A stretch of DNA of 8,165 nt from SAR202 cluster bacterium (GTDB lineage: Bacteria > Chloroflexota > Dehalococcoidia > Lucifugimonadales > JASMAO01): NCBI GenBank assembly GCA_030754315.1, contig JASMAO010000066.1, forward strand, positions 1 to 8,165. The letters run 5' to 3'. Positions 1 to 6,539 of the stretch are shown piece after piece. The notes under the pieces were generated by a model, which was not told the origin of the DNA, made no database searches, and saw only the letters and a program-made list of their open reading frames with translations. Made by a program: the position numbers and the translations under genes. Positions within the stretch are counted from its first letter, which is position 1, and each line of letters starts with the position of its first letter.

Positions 1-107
1 GTCACGAGGGTAAGAGCGATGGGTGCCACAATTCGCGATCTCCATGTCACCCGAGCATAGAAGAGCTTTCCACGTATGGCACACGCTCGAATCGAATGGG
101 GTTTCAT
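1..107 (-). CDS. Possible start of a minus-strand protein, cut by the window edge
   Basis: Reading leftward from an ATG at 107-105, the frame stays open for 35 codons to the window edge. It begins MKPHSIRACAIRGKLF and reaches a hydrophobic stretch (IVAPIALTLV). A purine-rich AAGAGGAGA lies just before the ATG and could serve as a ribosome binding site. The ATG is 70 bases beyond the end of clpS on the same strand, so the two could be co-transcribed. The product is not recognised. The basic N-terminus followed by a hydrophobic run could be the start of a membrane or exported protein, but 35 residues are too few to judge. Chance is a real alternative. Confidence 0.3.
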   Translation of the reverse strand, partial: MKPHSIRACAIRGKLFYARVTWRSRIVAPIALTLV

Positions 108-176
108 GGTCTCCTCTTGTCTTTAAGTCTGCTTGGACTGACCCAGCGAAATTCGATGGTGGTTCAAGATTGTGCA

Positions 177-473
177 TCAGGCCTTTTCAGTGGTCGCGGC
201 AAGGCCAAAGGTTCGGATACGATCGCGGTAGAGTTCCGCATACTCTAGAGGGCAGATGATGACCACCGCCTTCCCCTCGTTGTGTGTATTTAGCATGATC
301 GCAATAGCCTCCTCGGTCGTCAGGCTGGACACGCTTTTCAGGAGTGATGCAACGACGAAGTCCATGGGGTTGTGATTGTCATTATGCAAGATAACTGAAT
401 AGGGTGGAAGAAAGTCCTGCGCGGGCTGCTGGGCGTGCTCGGCCTCTTTTGAGGAGCTTGTCGGTGATAGCAA
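177..473 (-). CDS. clpS: ATP-dependent Clp protease adaptor ClpS
   Basis: ClpS delivers N-degron substrates to the ClpAP or ClpCP protease in the cytosol and modulates Clp substrate choice. The C-terminal 75 residues match the family: PPYSVILHNDNHNPMDFVV corresponds to the usual YxVxLHNDDxxPMEFV, where the HNDN segment forms part of the substrate-residue pocket. IMLNTHNEGKAVV corresponds to the conserved HxxG segment that contacts the Clp N-domain. The usual length is about 95-105 residues. The open frame runs much further upstream, to an ATG at 638 and a GTG at 719, but that extension (about 80 residues, Gln/Arg-rich) has no ClpS counterpart. I chose the TTG at 473-471, preceded by AAGGGAAGAA, which gives 98 residues with a normal polar leader (SPTSSSKEAEHA). 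A GTG at 503 would give 108. The family call is firm and the start is inferred. Confidence 0.9.
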   Translation of the reverse strand: MLSPTSSSKEAEHAQQPAQDFLPPYSVILHNDNHNPMDFVVASLLKSVSSLTTEEAIAIMLNTHNEGKAVVIICPLEYAELYRDRIRTFGLAATTEKA

Positions 474-816
474 TGTGAGGTTCTTCCCTTGAAAGCCACG
501 CACGTCTCTCCGCTGCTGCTTTCTCTGGCTATCCAGTTTCCGGTAGGGACGCTGCAACTGATCGAGGAGCTTAGCTGGCACTACGTCGACCTGATGCGAA
601 TAGACCTGAAAGACATAGCCAAGTAGTTCGGTGATCATCACTTTCTTGTGTCTTCTTGTGTCCTTGGATGTCAGTCTGGCACCGACAAAGGCCGTCGATA
701 TGTAGAGCGGGATTCTCACAAGTAATTAATATACTCCTATAACCACAGCCGTGCGCCGTTTTGTCCTGAATGTCAGACACGAAGTCCCGTCCAGAGCCGC
801 ACCCCTTCTCGCCCCT
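474..816. other. Region upstream of clpS, no independent gene seen
   Basis: The minus-strand frame of clpS stays open through here up to 719, with an in-frame ATG at 638, but the residues encoded do not look like part of ClpS. No convincing gene is seen on the plus strand. The clpS promoter should lie here, but no clear -35/-10 pair facing left was found. The stretch ends at the left edge of the dispersed element beginning at 817. Confidence 0.4.
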
Positions 817-916
817 AGACTATACTGCCCCCAGAGGCAGGCTCATTCAGGTGATGGCTAGAACCTAACGGCTAAGAGTCCCAAGGAGATTAGGTGAATT
901 GGGGATGTATCACCCC
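817..916 (+). repeat. Dispersed intergenic element, copy 1
   Basis: Bases 817-841 are identical to 6540-6564 (25 of 25). The core CTGCCCCCAGAGGCAG (825-840) can form a hairpin, CTGCC pairing with GGCAG around a 6-base loop, and directly follows TATACT, which resembles a -10 box. No matching -35 is visible. A second block, 870-895 (GGCTAAGAG...TTAGGT), is about 74% identical to 6598-6624. The copy ends near an imperfect dyad at 901-916 (GGGGAT/ATCaCCCC) that corresponds to a perfect palindrome in copy 2. It lies about 80 bases before the ATG of the dehydrogenase gene at 994, in the same orientation. It could be a promoter with a structured leader, or a small non-autonomous repeat. No flanking target duplication was seen. 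Confidence 0.7.
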
Positions 917-993
917 ACCGACCTCATAACAGCATTAAGAGCCTCAATAGCGCCCTATAACTTAACTGAATCTTAGATCCAAGGAGGCAAATA

Positions 994-1989
994 ATGCACA
1001 TCGGAATCATAGGGACAGGTAGACTGGGTTCGTTCCGAGCACGCACCATGCGCGATCTTGCCGATGTGACTAATCTGACTCTATACGACAGAAATTGGAG
1101 TAAATCCACAGCCGTTGCCCATGAACTGGAAGCGATGGTTGCTGGTTCGGTGGAAGAGGTTATCGATGCAAAGCCTGACGCTCTACTTATCTCCACTTCT
1201 ACCGTAGACCATGCGACTTTGGTTGAAACTGGCGTTGAAGCGGGCCTACCCGTTTTCTGTGAGAAGCCTATATCCCTCGATCTCGCTGCTACAGAACGGC
1301 TGATGCAGCAGGTGTCCGCATCTGGAGTGCAGGTTCAAGTCGGATTTCAACGCCGATTTGACATGGGTTTCCGAATGGCACGCGAGAAGGTCTTTAATGG
1401 TGAACTAGGCCGAATATATTTGGTTCGCATGGTCGGTCACGATCACGAACCGCCGCCAGAGAGTTTCATAAAGAGGTCTGGTGGTATGTATAAAGATATG
1501 CATATTCACGAGTTCGATCTTATTCCTTGGATTGTTGGACAGCCCATTGTTGAGGTGTATGCGTCGGGGTCTGTACTGGTGGACCAGGCTTTTCAGAGGC
1601 AGGGTGATGTAGATACGACTGCGGCTGTGTTGAAGTTGGCAGAGGGAGCACTGGTAGTGCTTACAGGTAGTCGACACAATCCGTTGGGGTACGATGTCCG
1701 GATGGAGTTACATGGATCTGGTGACAGTGTTTCTGTTGGCTGGGACAAACGTGCTCCAATTCGGCCTCTGGAAACAGAAAGGGAGGGAGGGAGTGCGCCC
1801 TATTTGACTTTCTTCGATCGTTTCAACGATGCGTACCGTGCCGAATTGGTTGAATTTCTTCGGGTGGCACGAGGAGAGATTGAGAGCCCCAGCACTGTGA
1901 AAGAATCTTGGCAAAGCCTCCGAGTGGCTGTGGCGGCGGAGATGTCACTAATAGACCATAGACCTGTTTCTGTCAATTCTGTAGTCTGA
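994..1989 (+). CDS. Gfo/Idh/MocA family oxidoreductase, inositol 2-dehydrogenase-like
   Basis: A probable cytosolic NAD(P)-dependent dehydrogenase acting on a cyclic polyol or sugar; the closest recognisable pattern is myo-inositol 2-dehydrogenase (IolG). The N-terminal Rossmann fold opens with GIIGTGRLG (residues 4-12, GxGxxG dinucleotide motif). The family EKP motif is at 90-92, with the catalytic lysine at K91. The C-terminal substrate domain has GGMYKDMHIHEFD (163-175), where D168 and H172 keep the Asp-x3-His spacing of the IolG catalytic triad. VEVYASGSVLVD (187-198) and GDVDTTAAVLK (204-214) are also IolG-like. At 331 residues it is full length. A strong AAGGAGG at 981-987, six bases before the ATG, fixes the start. 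Copy 1 of the dispersed element is in its leader, and the MFS gene follows 96 bases downstream. The family is firm; the substrate (inositol versus another sugar) is inferred. Confidence 0.92.
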   Translation: MHIGIIGTGRLGSFRARTMRDLADVTNLTLYDRNWSKSTAVAHELEAMVAGSVEEVIDAKPDALLISTSTVDHATLVETGVEAGLPVFCEKPISLDLAATERLMQQVSASGVQVQVGFQRRFDMGFRMAREKVFNGELGRIYLVRMVGHDHEPPPESFIKRSGGMYKDMHIHEFDLIPWIVGQPIVEVYASGSVLVDQAFQRQGDVDTTAAVLKLAEGALVVLTGSRHNPLGYDVRMELHGSGDSVSVGWDKRAPIRPLETEREGGSAPYLTFFDRFNDAYRAELVEFLRVARGEIESPSTVKESWQSLRVAVAAEMSLIDHRPVSVNSVV

Positions 1990-2085
1990 ATAGATACAAA
2001 GAGGCTATTTACTTGAAAGAAATTCTGTTAGGGCAAATACGCAAGGACGTCGTCGTTTTAATGCGCAGTTAGGGCACCTTACTAC

Positions 2086-3312
2086 ATGAACAAATCCGTT
2101 GTTTCGTGGGCTTTATATGACGTAGCAAACACCGTATTTAACTTGGGAGTCGTTGGTCTATTCTTGCCGCTCTCGATAAACGAAAGACAAGGCACAACCG
2201 ATGCAGATCTAGGGTTTCCAATAGTGGTTTCTATGGTTGTTGTCCTTGTAGCTAGTCCCTTCCTTGGAGCTTTAACTGATCAGTTAAAGGGCAGAATGCG
2301 AACATTCACACTACTTAATATTGTTGCAACTATCTCAATTATCTTGATCGGATTCAGCGGTACAATTATGGGTACCTTGACCTTTTTCTCTACAGCATTT
2401 GTATCCGTGTACCTGGCTGAACTTCTATATAACTCAATGCTGAAAGATGCTTCTACTCCAAAAAATAGGGGGAAAATAGGCGGCCTAGGAATCGGATTAG
2501 GCTACACGGGTTCACTTGTTGTGCTAATAGTGGCCCTTCAATATAGTGAATATAATTCCAATTACAGTTCCGCATTCCTAGGGATTGCAGTAATTTACAT
2601 TCTGGCTGCACTTCCACTCACCATATTTTTTGACGAAAAACACCAGGTAGATACACGACTCAAAACAGATATAGTGTTGAGTGCCACTTGGATTCAAATT
2701 AAGCGGAGGTGGAACCAGTTCAAACAAACCCCTGCATTACTGAAATACTTCATTGCTCGATATTTCTATATGGTGGCTGTGACTACCTCTTCAACATTCG
2801 CTGTGCTATATGGTTTAAAAACTATGAGTTTTACCGAAAGAGAAGTGGAACTAGTATTGATTCTTGGGACGGTGTTTGCCATTCCAGGTGCGATGTTATG
2901 GGGGTACATAGTCGACAAAATAGGACCAGCATATGCCCTAAAATGGAATATACTGGGATGGTCACTGATGCTAGCTGCTGCATTTAGTATTCCAACGATG
3001 AACCTCAGCAATCAGCTTTGGTGGCCGTTGAGTGCCATCTTAGGACTCTTTTTCGGGGGCTTGTGGGCCGCAGATAGACCACTACTCATTCAACTCTCTC
3101 CGTCAAATCTGGGAGAGATGTTTGGGATTTATGGCGCAGTCAGCCGTTTATCCTTCCTAACTGGGGCTTTTGTATGGCCTCTTATCGCTGTAACTATGGG
3201 TTTAGGGCAACCAGCAGCCGTTTTTTTCCTCCTGTGTTGTAGCCTTGTGGGATTGGCTGTATTGATCGTGTGGGTGGTATCGGAAGATCGCCTATGCCCT
3301 CCCTCACAATAG
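2086..3312 (+). CDS. MFS transporter, UMF1 (Atg22-like) family
   Basis: A polytopic inner-membrane carrier of 408 residues, about 12 predicted membrane segments, full length for the family. The N-terminus SWALYDVANTVF (7-18) matches the UMF1 signature SWALYDWANSAF. The loop between helices 2 and 3 is GALTDQLKGRMR (61-72), the MFS motif A (GxLxDxxGR type). SMLKDASTPKNRGKIGG (117-133) with GLGIGLGYTGS matches the family's second conserved block. A basic central loop (about 185-220) separates the two six-helix halves. Bacterial UMF1 proteins are mostly uncharacterised, so substrate and direction are unknown; proximity to the dehydrogenase suggests a polyol or sugar. The ribosome binding site is weak (AGGG about 13 bases upstream), and no other start fits. 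The gene is clearly more AT-rich than its neighbours, so separate acquisition is possible. Its last codons abut a recombinase remnant on the other strand. Confidence 0.9.
   Translation: MNKSVVSWALYDVANTVFNLGVVGLFLPLSINERQGTTDADLGFPIVVSMVVVLVASPFLGALTDQLKGRMRTFTLLNIVATISIILIGFSGTIMGTLTFFSTAFVSVYLAELLYNSMLKDASTPKNRGKIGGLGIGLGYTGSLVVLIVALQYSEYNSNYSSAFLGIAVIYILAALPLTIFFDEKHQVDTRLKTDIVLSATWIQIKRRWNQFKQTPALLKYFIARYFYMVAVTTSSTFAVLYGLKTMSFTEREVELVLILGTVFAIPGAMLWGYIVDKIGPAYALKWNILGWSLMLAAAFSIPTMNLSNQLWWPLSAILGLFFGGLWAADRPLLIQLSPSNLGEMFGIYGAVSRLSFLTGAFVWPLIAVTMGLGQPAAVFFLLCCSLVGLAVLIVWVVSEDRLCPPSQ
2270..2289. repeat. Perfect 20-base palindrome inside the transporter gene
   Basis: The ten-base arm CTTTAACTGA is followed immediately by its exact reverse complement. 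It covers codons 62-68, within the conserved MFS motif A. A site this long is unlikely at any given position but may be coincidence, because the encoded residues are constrained by the family. Confidence 0.9.
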
Positions 3313-3503
3313 CCTTATAGGCCTTAATAGCATCCTCTCTATTCACCTCTTCAGCATAGATACGAGCCATAGTCAGGCTAATGGTTGAGTGGTCCATTTC
3401 TCTCTTACAACGCGAGAGTGAGGTTCTGGGCGAGGAGCAAGCTCGCACAGGCGTGGCGAAGATCGTGAAACCGCTGCGCAGCTTTGCGGCAGCGACGGTC
3501 GCT
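3313..3503 (-). pseudogene. Tyrosine recombinase (phage-type integrase) C-terminal remnant, frameshifted
   Basis: Two minus-strand frames together read as the end of a tyrosine recombinase. The first (about 3500-3405) gives RFHDLRHACASLLLAQNLTL, with the HxLRH active-site motif at 3467-3453 and the ASLLLAQ helix that normally follows it. It then hits a stop at 3407-3405. The second frame (about 3412-3313) continues with REMDHSTISLTMARIYAEEV, which corresponds to the family's LGHSSISLTMDTYSH block and carries a candidate catalytic Tyr. The usual LGH has become MDH, and the Tyr is displaced by one residue. The N-terminal domain and the first catalytic Arg box were not found upstream. The fragment abuts the 3' end of the MFS gene on the opposite strand. 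It is probably a scar of an integrated element and not functional. Confidence 0.72.
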
Positions 3504-3572
3504 ATCAGCTCTGGTGCGTGTCATCGATCTGCTTCGAGACTGCTCAGTTTTCGTTCACCTTCGAGCGATTTT

Positions 3573-3746
3573 TCACGCGAGCCACCTGGGCCTGTTGAAC
3601 GCAGTCCACCGCTCTGTGGAGCTCCCAATGTGGGCAAAGTAGAAGTCTCTTGGAATGACTTTCGATGGGTCCGTAGGAACGCCGCTGGCAAGGCGTTCAA
3701 GTAGTTCAATGGGCCGAGAAAAGGACAATGATGGCCCCTATAATCC
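3573..3746 (-). other. Short unidentified open frame, possibly a coding remnant
   Basis: Between the sulfatase stop and the recombinase remnant, one minus-strand frame is open for about 57 codons. It reads protein-like: RPIELLERLASGVPTDPSK, then VIPRDFYFAHIGSSTERWTAF, ending WLA and a stop at 3575-3573. It has no ATG after the preceding stop, and I do not recognise the family. The stretch contains a 7-bp perfect inverted repeat (3677-3683 with 3692-3698, GAACGCC/GGCGTTC, 8-base loop). It may be a decayed gene fragment or chance. Confidence 0.3.
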
Positions 3747-3766
3747 CCGGTGGGCTGAAGGCCGGC

Positions 3767-5335
3767 TCAGTAGGGATCCTGGACCTTTGAACCGGCGGAA
3801 GCGGAGGAAGGGAAGGGGCTCACCCAGCCTTCACGGGCTACGTTTTCGTCACTGGACATGGAATAGGGCAAGGGCATGCGATCGTGCATAGCGAACGTCA
3901 TAGAAGACATGAGTTCTTGAGTGAGAGCGGTGTCGAGGAGGTGAAAAATATTGGCGATTTTCGAATCACCGGGGGATAGGATGGAATTGGTGTGGAGTAG
4001 GTTGTGCTGTTCGTTGGGGTCGTTTTGCAAATCGAAGAGGTGGGTCTCGCCGCGGCTGAGCATATCGTGTTGTTTCCAGGGGTCGGTATGGGAGTTGGAG
4101 GAATCAGAAGAGGGCTCGAATCCTTGTGTAGCAGACGAGTACTTGGCGAGCTTGTAGCGCCCGTCGAAGGCCATCCAGGATTGAGTCAGGTATCCGAAGA
4201 TGTGGGTGCGTGGTGATGGACCTTCCAGACCGAGAGTCGGAAGAGGCTGGGCGTCCATGTAGTCGGGCAGGTCGCAACCTGCCAAGGCTAGTATGGTGGC
4301 GGTAACATCGCGTAACTCAACTAGGTCTAAGCACGTCGTGCCCTCTGCATTGCCCGGCGCTCGGACAAGTAGCGGGATGTGGGTAGCGGACTCGTAGAAG
4401 GTTGCCTTGCCTTCGATACCGTGATCCCCTAGATGATCGCCGTGGTCGGTGGCGAACACGATGACAGTGCTATCGAGCAGGTCATTACGACGCAGAGTCT
4501 GGATGAGTTCGCCGACCTCGTGGTCGATCTGCTTGACCAGACCGGCATAGTGAGCTCTGACGTACCGCATCTCGTTTTCAGTGTAGGTAGATAGGTCCAT
4601 CCCCATGTTGGCACGGGCATGGATTCTGGACTCGCGCAGAATATGACCGTGAGAATCGGAAGCTGGGATCGGTCCTGGCATGTCCTCAGATCGGTATTTG
4701 TCTGGAAAATCCGTGGCCGGATCATAGGGGTCGTGTGGGCCAGGAAACCCTACCATCAGAGCGAAGGGGCCGTCGTTGCCCTGGGTTTCGATAAAGCGCC
4801 GGGCCTCACGGCCGGTGTAGCGATCCCACGAGTGCTCCCAGGGGACGTCGGTGTGTGCGACGCCCTTACTCTCAAGGTATTCGCCGTACTCGAACCAGCG
4901 CAGCTTCCTGAGTCCATGACTCTTCAAGTAGTGGTAGTAGTCGTCACGGATAAGAGACCACAACTTGTCTTCGCAAACGACGCGGTACTGGAAGCCATGC
5001 CGCGCATCCCAGGGATAGAAGTGCATTTTGCCGACGGCAGCGGTGTAGTAGCCATTCTCGGCCATGATCTGGGGCCAAGTCCGAATGCCTGCCAGGTTAT
5101 AGTCGGGTCTGATGGCGTGGAGGTTATCGGTGACTCCATTGCGAACAGCGTTCATGCCAGTGAGCAAGGCCGTTCGGGCAGGGACACACAATGGCGATGC
5201 GGAGTAGGCGTTGTCGTAACGGACGCCGTGTTCGGCGATCCAGTCTATGTTTGGCGTGTCGATAAAGTCTGCGCCGTAACAGGACAGGAAGTCACGGCGT
5301 AACTGGTCTGGGAATAGGAAAAGAATGTTGTCCAT
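3767..5335 (-). CDS. Type I sulfatase (formylglycine-dependent, alkaline phosphatase superfamily)
   Basis: Hydrolyses a sulfate ester, or possibly a phosphonate/phosphate monoester, since the folds are shared. The nucleophile motif is C50-VPAR-TALLTG60, the CxPxR signature in which Cys is converted to formylglycine, so a maturation enzyme encoded elsewhere is required. Predicted metal ligands are D10 (FPDQ) and D297/H298 (FATDHGDHLGDHG). Further active-site residues are R54, K103 and H105 (VGKMHFYP), H201 (GPHDPYD) and K310 (EGKATFYE). At 522 residues it is full length. No signal peptide is seen, so a cytosolic site is likely. The ATG at 5335 has no clear Shine-Dalgarno, but the N-terminus aligns with the family start. 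The inverted copy of the dispersed element lies about 130 bases upstream. Upstream on the same strand is an SDR pseudogene, which suggests a former catabolic operon. The superfamily is firm; the substrate is unknown. Confidence 0.94.
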   Translation of the reverse strand: MDNILFLFPDQLRRDFLSCYGADFIDTPNIDWIAEHGVRYDNAYSASPLCVPARTALLTGMNAVRNGVTDNLHAIRPDYNLAGIRTWPQIMAENGYYTAAVGKMHFYPWDARHGFQYRVVCEDKLWSLIRDDYYHYLKSHGLRKLRWFEYGEYLESKGVAHTDVPWEHSWDRYTGREARRFIETQGNDGPFALMVGFPGPHDPYDPATDFPDKYRSEDMPGPIPASDSHGHILRESRIHARANMGMDLSTYTENEMRYVRAHYAGLVKQIDHEVGELIQTLRRNDLLDSTVIVFATDHGDHLGDHGIEGKATFYESATHIPLLVRAPGNAEGTTCLDLVELRDVTATILALAGCDLPDYMDAQPLPTLGLEGPSPRTHIFGYLTQSWMAFDGRYKLAKYSSATQGFEPSSDSSNSHTDPWKQHDMLSRGETHLFDLQNDPNEQHNLLHTNSILSPGDSKIANIFHLLDTALTQELMSSMTFAMHDRMPLPYSMSSDENVAREGWVSPFPSSASAGSKVQDPY

Positions 5336-5463
5336 AGATTTGGCGGATTTCAGATCAAGCTGACGGTGGCCTGTAACCTATTTCCAGGGCCTTTTTCATA
5401 GCCTCGATCTATGTTATGACAGGAACTTTCTCGGAAGGGATTCATGCTTCATCGCACCCCTAT

Positions 5464-5485
5464 ATGAGCTTGCCTCTGGGGGCAG
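5464..5485 (-). repeat. Dispersed intergenic element, partial inverted copy 3
   Basis: Read on the minus strand, this site is CTGCCCCCAGAGGCA, then A, then GCTCAT. It matches 825-846 at 21 of 22 positions and keeps most of the hairpin core. Unlike copies 1 and 2 it is preceded by TATCACC instead of TATACT, and the downstream blocks are not clearly conserved. It lies about 130 bases before the sulfatase ATG, oriented toward that gene. This supports a role linked to gene starts, although the match is short. Confidence 0.65.
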
Positions 5486-5537
5486 GGTGATACAGGGTGC
5501 AAGCAGGAATAGGGGCGCAAAGTCTCCTGATTGCAAA

Positions 5538-5842
5538 TCACCATGCCGTCCATCCGCCGTCGACCACGATGTTCTGGCCGGTGATATAGCTGCTGGTATC
5601 GCTGGCAATTAGTATCAAAGCGCCTTTGAGTTCGTGTGGTCGGCCTATACGTTTCATGGGGCTCTTGTTGGATAGACGGTTGACCATTTCCTCGGGAACC
5701 ATACCGTCAATCGGGAAGGGGCCTGGGCTTATGCAATTCACACGCACATTGTCCTTCCAAAAGCCCCAGTAACCAGAACTGTCTTGCCGGATAGATCAAA
5801 CATATGATGGATAGTCGGTGCCGCTTCTTGTGGGGGAGCCAT
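5538..5842 (-). pseudogene. Short-chain dehydrogenase/reductase (SDR), internally deleted and frameshifted
   Basis: The N-terminus begins at ATG 5842-5840, with GAGGAG seven bases upstream. It reads MAPPQEAAPTIHHMFDL then SGKTVLVTGAFG, the start of the SDR TGxxxGxG nucleotide-binding motif. Immediately afterwards, in a different frame, comes WKDNVRVNCISPGPF followed by RIGRPHELKGALILIASD and SSYITGQNIVVDGGWTAW, ending at 5538. That is the standard C-terminal third of an SDR. An intact SDR has roughly 150-165 residues between these points, including the catalytic Ser and YxxxK, and all are missing. The N-terminal frame runs into a stop soon after the junction (FGRTMCV, stop). The junction is near 5756-5761, in a TTTTGG run. 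The gene is almost certainly inactive. It lies upstream of the sulfatase on the same strand. Confidence 0.85.
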
Positions 5843-6213
5843 CGATAATCTCCTCTTCGCAATATTCCTTTCGAGGCAAAACTGCCCTGTCCGAGCCCTT
5901 CACTGTCTTGTACAGGAGCCATCGTATTCCTGTTCACCAACTCCGTCAAGACACTACGGAGGCAGTGGAAAGCTGGTCTTCCTTAGTTGAGGAACATGCT
6001 CTTACAGATTCTTACACACTGACGAGAGAGGACGCCCGACGGATTGTGGAAGAAGAATTGGAGTCAGCTATAAACGCCTATCTCCGTGCCAATACTACGA
6101 TTCACATCATGATGGTCATCACTCCGCCGGAGAGGTGTGTAGCCCAGCACGTCGCGATGATTGAGGTCCCCTTTTCATTAGCTACGACTCGACCGATATT
6201 ATATCGATTGTGA
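5843..6213. other. Gene-poor stretch with a possible small plus-strand coding remnant
   Basis: No firm gene. A plus-strand frame ending at the TGA at 6211-6213 reads protein-like from about 5965: SWSSLVEEHALTDSYTL, then TREDARRIVEEELESAINAY, an acidic helical pattern. It has no well-placed start (a GTG at 5965 has GGAGG too close), and its upstream part is antisense to the SDR pseudogene. The minus strand is also open in the opposite register for part of it. No family is recognised. The SDR ribosome binding site (5850-5855, minus strand) is here. A 19-base segment at 5906-5924 repeats 5826-5844 with three mismatches, exactly 80 bases apart. Confidence 0.3.
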
Positions 6214-6539
6214 CGAAGGCCCGATTCGGCCTCTACTGTAGCTGAGACCTCCGACCACCTTCCCTGTATCTACCGTCCCACACCGGTTTGTGTTGCCAAG
6301 CATGTCGGCAAAATACCCTCTTGCGGCTCTATGTTGCCAAGCCGCGTTCGCGGCCCGGTTGAGGTCGGGGCACCCCATGTTTCAGGGATGTCATGGTGCT
6401 AGCAATAATGTCGCGACGAGCCTCCAACTAGAACCTTCTCCTTGGAGGATCCACCTGCCGCATGCGGCCTCTCGGCGGCATCAGAGGGCATCTGTCTCGT
6501 GGCATAGCCACACTCTCTAGTCCCTAGTGTTGATAGGAC
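6214..6539. other. Non-coding stretch rich in short inverted repeats
   Basis: No convincing gene on either strand; minus-strand frames break every 30-60 codons. Several inverted repeats are visible: GCGGCT/AGCCGC (6323-6328 with 6340-6345), the overlapping GCCGCG/CGCGGC (6341-6346 with 6349-6354), CCTCCAA/TTGGAGG (6421-6427 with 6442-6448), the palindrome GCCGCATGCGGC (6457-6468) and GTGGC/GCCAC (6499-6503 with 6507-6511). An 11-base direct repeat, TGTTGCCAAGC, occurs at 6291 and 6332. None matches a structured RNA family I can name. It could be a decayed gene with chance repeats, or an unrecognised RNA. Confidence 0.35.

Noticed and set aside
23..259. Plus-strand open frame of 78 codons
   Set aside because: It overlaps the C-terminal part of clpS on the other strand, has no ribosome binding site, and its composition does not look like a real protein.
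1585..1610. AGAGGCAGGGTGAT resembling part of the dispersed element
   Set aside because: The match is short and lies inside the dehydrogenase coding sequence, where conserved residues explain it.
3677..3698. GAACGCC/GGCGTTC hairpin as a terminator for the sulfatase
   Set aside because: It has no following T-run on the minus strand and sits about 70 bases past the stop within a possible coding remnant.
3381..3704. Plus-strand open frame of 107 codons
   Set aside because: It is antisense to the recombinase remnant, whose HDLRH and HSTISLT motifs explain the stretch better.
3950..4125. TTCGAATC and CTCGAATCC motifs resembling tRNA T-loops
   Set aside because: Both lie inside the sulfatase coding sequence, and no acceptor or anticodon arms could be fitted around them.
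4619..5302. Plus-strand open frame of 227 codons
   Set aside because: It lies entirely antisense within the sulfatase gene, whose catalytic motifs are intact; it is a shadow of that gene's codon bias.
6236..6260. GCTGAGACC resembling part of a TPP riboswitch
   Set aside because: The other conserved segments of a TPP riboswitch are absent on this strand, and the downstream gene is far away.
6290..6520. Plus-strand open frame of 76 codons
   Set aside because: It is Cys/His/Ala-rich with no plausible start signal or family, and lies in a stretch dominated by inverted repeats.
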